This document shows, piece after piece, positions 60,765 to 64,000 of a stretch of DNA of 64,000 nucleotides (positions are counted from its first letter, which is position 1; the number at the start of each line of letters is the position of its first letter). Under the pieces are notes generated by a model. That model searched no databases. It saw only the letters and a program-made list of their open reading frames with translations, and was not told where the DNA came from. The DNA comes from Timonella corticicola (lineage in GTDB: Bacteria; Actinomycetota; Actinomycetes; Actinomycetales; Cellulomonadaceae). A program made the translations under genes and the position numbers. Where the stretch lies: NCBI RefSeq assembly GCF_042683685.1, contig NZ_JBHUOP010000002.1, forward strand, positions 248,001 to 312,000, given 5' to 3'.

Positions 60765-62633
60765 TTGCGTGAGCCCTTGATTCCCCATGTTTCCCGCCGC
60801 CTGGCGGTCTGCCGTGCACTGAGCACCATCCTTCTCGCCATCTTTGCAGTTGGGATCATACCACCCGTGTGGGCTACCGCGAGCCTCGACGATGAGCCGG
60901 AACCACGGCTCAGGATCTCGGCACAGGCACGCGCCGATGGACGCACAAGTGTCACCGAGGAGTTCGTGTGGGACACCCAAGCCAGCGCGGGCACCTTCAC
61001 CCGCGCCCTGCCGCTGTTTGTGCCCCGCGCTGAGGCCAGTTGGCGAAAGTTCGAATACACCAACTTCGTGGCCACGAGCCCTGATGCCCAGTTGACCCTC
61101 ACGGTCGCAGACGATGCCCATCAGCTTCTCGCGACCATCGGTGTTCCCCCGGCAGACGAATCCACCGGTGAGGCGACCTCACTGCCGCAATACGTCACAG
61201 TGGAGTTCTCCTACGTCGTGACCGGTGCGACCAGCGCCGGTTCGCCTTACGGATCAGACCCGAACGAGTTCTACTGGGCACCTCTCGCCTCAGGTGGTGG
61301 AGAGTTCAACGCCCTCACTTTCGCCCTCACTGCAGGCAACCCCGCGACCGTGCTGCGCTGCGCCGTGCATCGTGATGACGGGTCGCTTCTCGGCTGGTCC
61401 TCCGATCCCGGCCCAGATGACACTCCAGAACCTGACGTTGGCCAGCCGGAGGCAACCTGCCGGGCGAACCCGCGGAGCGGTGTGGTTCGCGGTTCAGACC
61501 TTTCTGTGCATTCAACCGTGATCGTGCGCGGCGAGTTCCCCCAGGGCACAATCCACACCGATTCCTCAATATCCGTTGTTGAACCTGACATCGATCAAGA
61601 TGCAGAGAACAGCGGAACCTCCACGGATGAGTTCGACCCCACCTGGTCCGAGAACATCGACTTCGGCCTCGATAGCGGGATGGGTCTCGCGCTGCCGGCC
61701 TTTGCACTGGTCGCCGTCGGCGTGATTGCCACGCTGTTTGCATACTTCACTCGTGAGCGCCCAGACCTCTCGTTCCCCAACCTCGGTTCCACGGATGCCG
61801 AGGCCGCATCCGCACAAGCCCCCGAGCTATTACGGACAGATTCGTCCACCACATCAGGGTCACGCGGCACAACCGCCAGCAAGAAGGCCTGGCTCACCGC
61901 TGGCGCCACCCCGGTGTCCAAAACACTCAACGTTCCCGCCACCACGGCGATACCCGCTGGACTTCCCATTGCCTTCGTTGGTCCGATCCTGAGCCTTGAG
62001 GTCAATTGGCTCGATCTTTCCGCAGTGCTCAGCAGCCTTGCCCAGCGCGATCACGTGCGCGTCACCCTCCACTCGTCGAACGAGAAGGAACCACCACAGC
62101 GTGGCACGGACTCGTGGACCTTCGAACGTTTCAACAGCGATTCGGAATCCGACCTGACATCCGTGGAAACCGCACTGCTCGATGACATCTTCGGTAAGGC
62201 GACCACACTCGAGGCACATTCACTGCACTCGGCATGCGCACCAAAACTCCTTGAGGTGCTCTCGCTCATAGGGCAGGAGATCCACGCCCAGGGGCTCACG
62301 CTTTCGCCGGTAGATCACGCAACGGCCCGCAAGGCGCGCCGAGTTCAGCGCACGCCGGTTGGCCGAGCCTACGCTGAACAGGTGGCAGGGCTCAAGCGCA
62401 GCTTTGAACAGCTTGAGGAAGACGGCCTCTCCGCATTTGCAGGCGAACCGACACCGGATGTGTTCCTCCGCTACCTGCCGTATGCCATTGCCGTCGGACA
62501 GGCGCACGAATGGGGCCGTGCATTTGATCGCGCGGGCATTCCATTTGCGTCTCCCGCATGGTTCTCGCAGCGGACAGCCCGGGTGGATACATTCGAGCAG
62601 TTTGCACTACGCTGGCAGGCTGCTGTCGTCTGA
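60765..62633 (+). CDS. DUF2207-type exported membrane protein
   Basis: 622 residues. A signal-like segment (RRLAVCRALSTILLAIFAVG) leads to an exported beta-rich domain with repeated EFVWDTQ- and YVVTGATS-type strands, a span at about 305-326 (LALPAFALVAVGVIATLFAY), a low-complexity stretch, then a cytoplasmic domain with WLDLSAVLSSLAQRDHV, the usual DUF2207 order. Function unknown; such proteins are envelope-associated. The start is TTG 60765 or TTG 60777; GAAGG is rather far upstream. It is unlinked to the sugar genes. Confidence 0.82.
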   Translation: MREPLIPHVSRRLAVCRALSTILLAIFAVGIIPPVWATASLDDEPEPRLRISAQARADGRTSVTEEFVWDTQASAGTFTRALPLFVPRAEASWRKFEYTNFVATSPDAQLTLTVADDAHQLLATIGVPPADESTGEATSLPQYVTVEFSYVVTGATSAGSPYGSDPNEFYWAPLASGGGEFNALTFALTAGNPATVLRCAVHRDDGSLLGWSSDPGPDDTPEPDVGQPEATCRANPRSGVVRGSDLSVHSTVIVRGEFPQGTIHTDSSISVVEPDIDQDAENSGTSTDEFDPTWSENIDFGLDSGMGLALPAFALVAVGVIATLFAYFTRERPDLSFPNLGSTDAEAASAQAPELLRTDSSTTSGSRGTTASKKAWLTAGATPVSKTLNVPATTAIPAGLPIAFVGPILSLEVNWLDLSAVLSSLAQRDHVRVTLHSSNEKEPPQRGTDSWTFERFNSDSESDLTSVETALLDDIFGKATTLEAHSLHSACAPKLLEVLSLIGQEIHAQGLTLSPVDHATARKARRVQRTPVGRAYAEQVAGLKRSFEQLEEDGLSAFAGEPTPDVFLRYLPYAIAVGQAHEWGRAFDRAGIPFASPAWFSQRTARVDTFEQFALRWQAAVV

Positions 62634-62848
62634 CACGGTTCGTGGAACGCTGCGGAGTTGGCCCAACCAGGTCATCACGTTCCTGTGTGGGCCAATTCCA
62701 CCGCTTAAGAAGGCGCCGAGGCTCGCCATTGAACCTCAGGCATCTCTACCATAGTCACCGCTGACGCCGAGAGCCCCCAATTGTTGATCACAGTTCAACA
62801 ACGTTTCCCAGTGCTCCGACGAGAGTGCACTCGGATGCCCTCTTTCCC

Positions 62849-62909
62849 CTTGAGAGTGTGCAGATATTCACTCGCAAGCACTGCGAGTGAATATCTGCAC
62901 ACTCTCAAG
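62849..62909. repeat. Family B dispersed palindromic element, copy 3 (28-bp perfect stem)
   Basis: 62849-62876 and 62882-62909 are exact inverses around AGCAC. The ends TTGAGAGT/ACTCTCAA and the inner CACTCGCA/TGCGAGTG match the other family B copies. There is no U-tract. Confidence 0.8.
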
Positions 62910-62947
62910 TGATTGGGCGTATTGCGAGTGAGGTCTGAGCCGCTTAG

Positions 62948-62998
62948 CGACGAGTCGGCTGGGTCGGTAGGAGTTCTCCCGGCCCAGCCGACTCGTCG
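62948..62998. repeat. 16-bp perfect inverted repeat upstream of the aldo/keto reductase gene
   Basis: CGACGAGTCGGCTGGG (62948-62963) and its inverse (62983-62998) flank 19 bp that also pair partly. It is not related to families A or B. Confidence 0.65.
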
Positions 62999-63051
62999 AC
63001 AATGGACCTGCGTAACCGCACACAGGCGGGACCATGCGCCACAATGGAGGA

Positions 63052-64000
<949 letters not shown>

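Larger units (their letters stand above)
62634..63051. other. 418-bp gap before the aldo/keto reductase gene
   Basis: It holds two large perfect inverted repeats (62849-62909 and 62948-62998). The first 200 bp show no gene or repeat. Confidence 0.5.

Overview
The window looks like the chromosome of a high-GC Gram-positive actinobacterium that lives on plant material. Evidence: DisA follows RadA, there is an actinobacterial exonuclease/polymerase and a Rv2747-type ArgA, genes are GC-rich with GTG/TTG starts, and lipoproteins carry typical LAAC/LAGC lipoboxes. The genus cannot be named from the sequence. I see no phage, transposon, tRNA, rRNA or CRISPR.

Most of the window is a pentose-use island. 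From left to right: (1) 1-5601, an MmsAB/ChvE-type monosaccharide ABC importer with two paralogous binding lipoproteins. (2) 5755-11776, a GH51 arabinofuranosidase divergent from GH127 beta-L-arabinofuranosidase, a free-standing EF-Tu domain-II protein and a LacI regulator. (3) 12126-18669, a secreted GH43 arabinanase facing an overlapping operon of GH27, GH51 and a GH43 lipoprotein. (4) 19033-27404, an oligosaccharide ABC importer (binding protein plus two permeases), intracellular GH43, DUF624 membrane protein, LacI and another GH43. (5) 27875-33363, araB-araD-araA with an AraR-like LacI gene. (6) 33376-39682, a housekeeping block: radA, disA, mutY, argA and two membrane-anchored proteins. 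(7) 39922-45425, a SorC-type regulator divergent from glpD-glpF-glpK. (8) 45593-52093, a second importer operon ending in GH51, and a LacI regulator with a large extra N-terminal domain. (9) 52414-56574, a second glycerol-channel homologue, polymerase-like protein, NAD(P)-binding protein, TrmL and an unlisted 53-residue protein. (10) 56764-60696, xylB-xylA divergent from a ROK repressor. (11) 60765-64000, a DUF2207 membrane protein and the start of a YghZ-type aldo/keto reductase.

How it works together: secreted and surface GH43 enzymes cut arabinan outside the cell. The two oligosaccharide importers bring fragments in; neither carries its own ATPase, so a shared ATPase elsewhere is needed. 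Cytoplasmic GH43, GH51, GH127 and GH27 release L-arabinose (and possibly galactose or arabinopyranose). AraA/B/D and XylA/B convert L-arabinose and xylose to xylulose 5-phosphate.

Control appears layered. Palindromes of the form TNTACATCGWTGTANA precede five transcription units and overlap likely -10 regions. A related TGTAAATCGATTTACA pair lies between GH51 and GH127. TGTTARCGTTCACA sites precede araB. The four LacI proteins fall into matching recognition-helix types. Intergenic space also holds two families of dispersed palindromic repeats and a 33-bp perfect inverted repeat.
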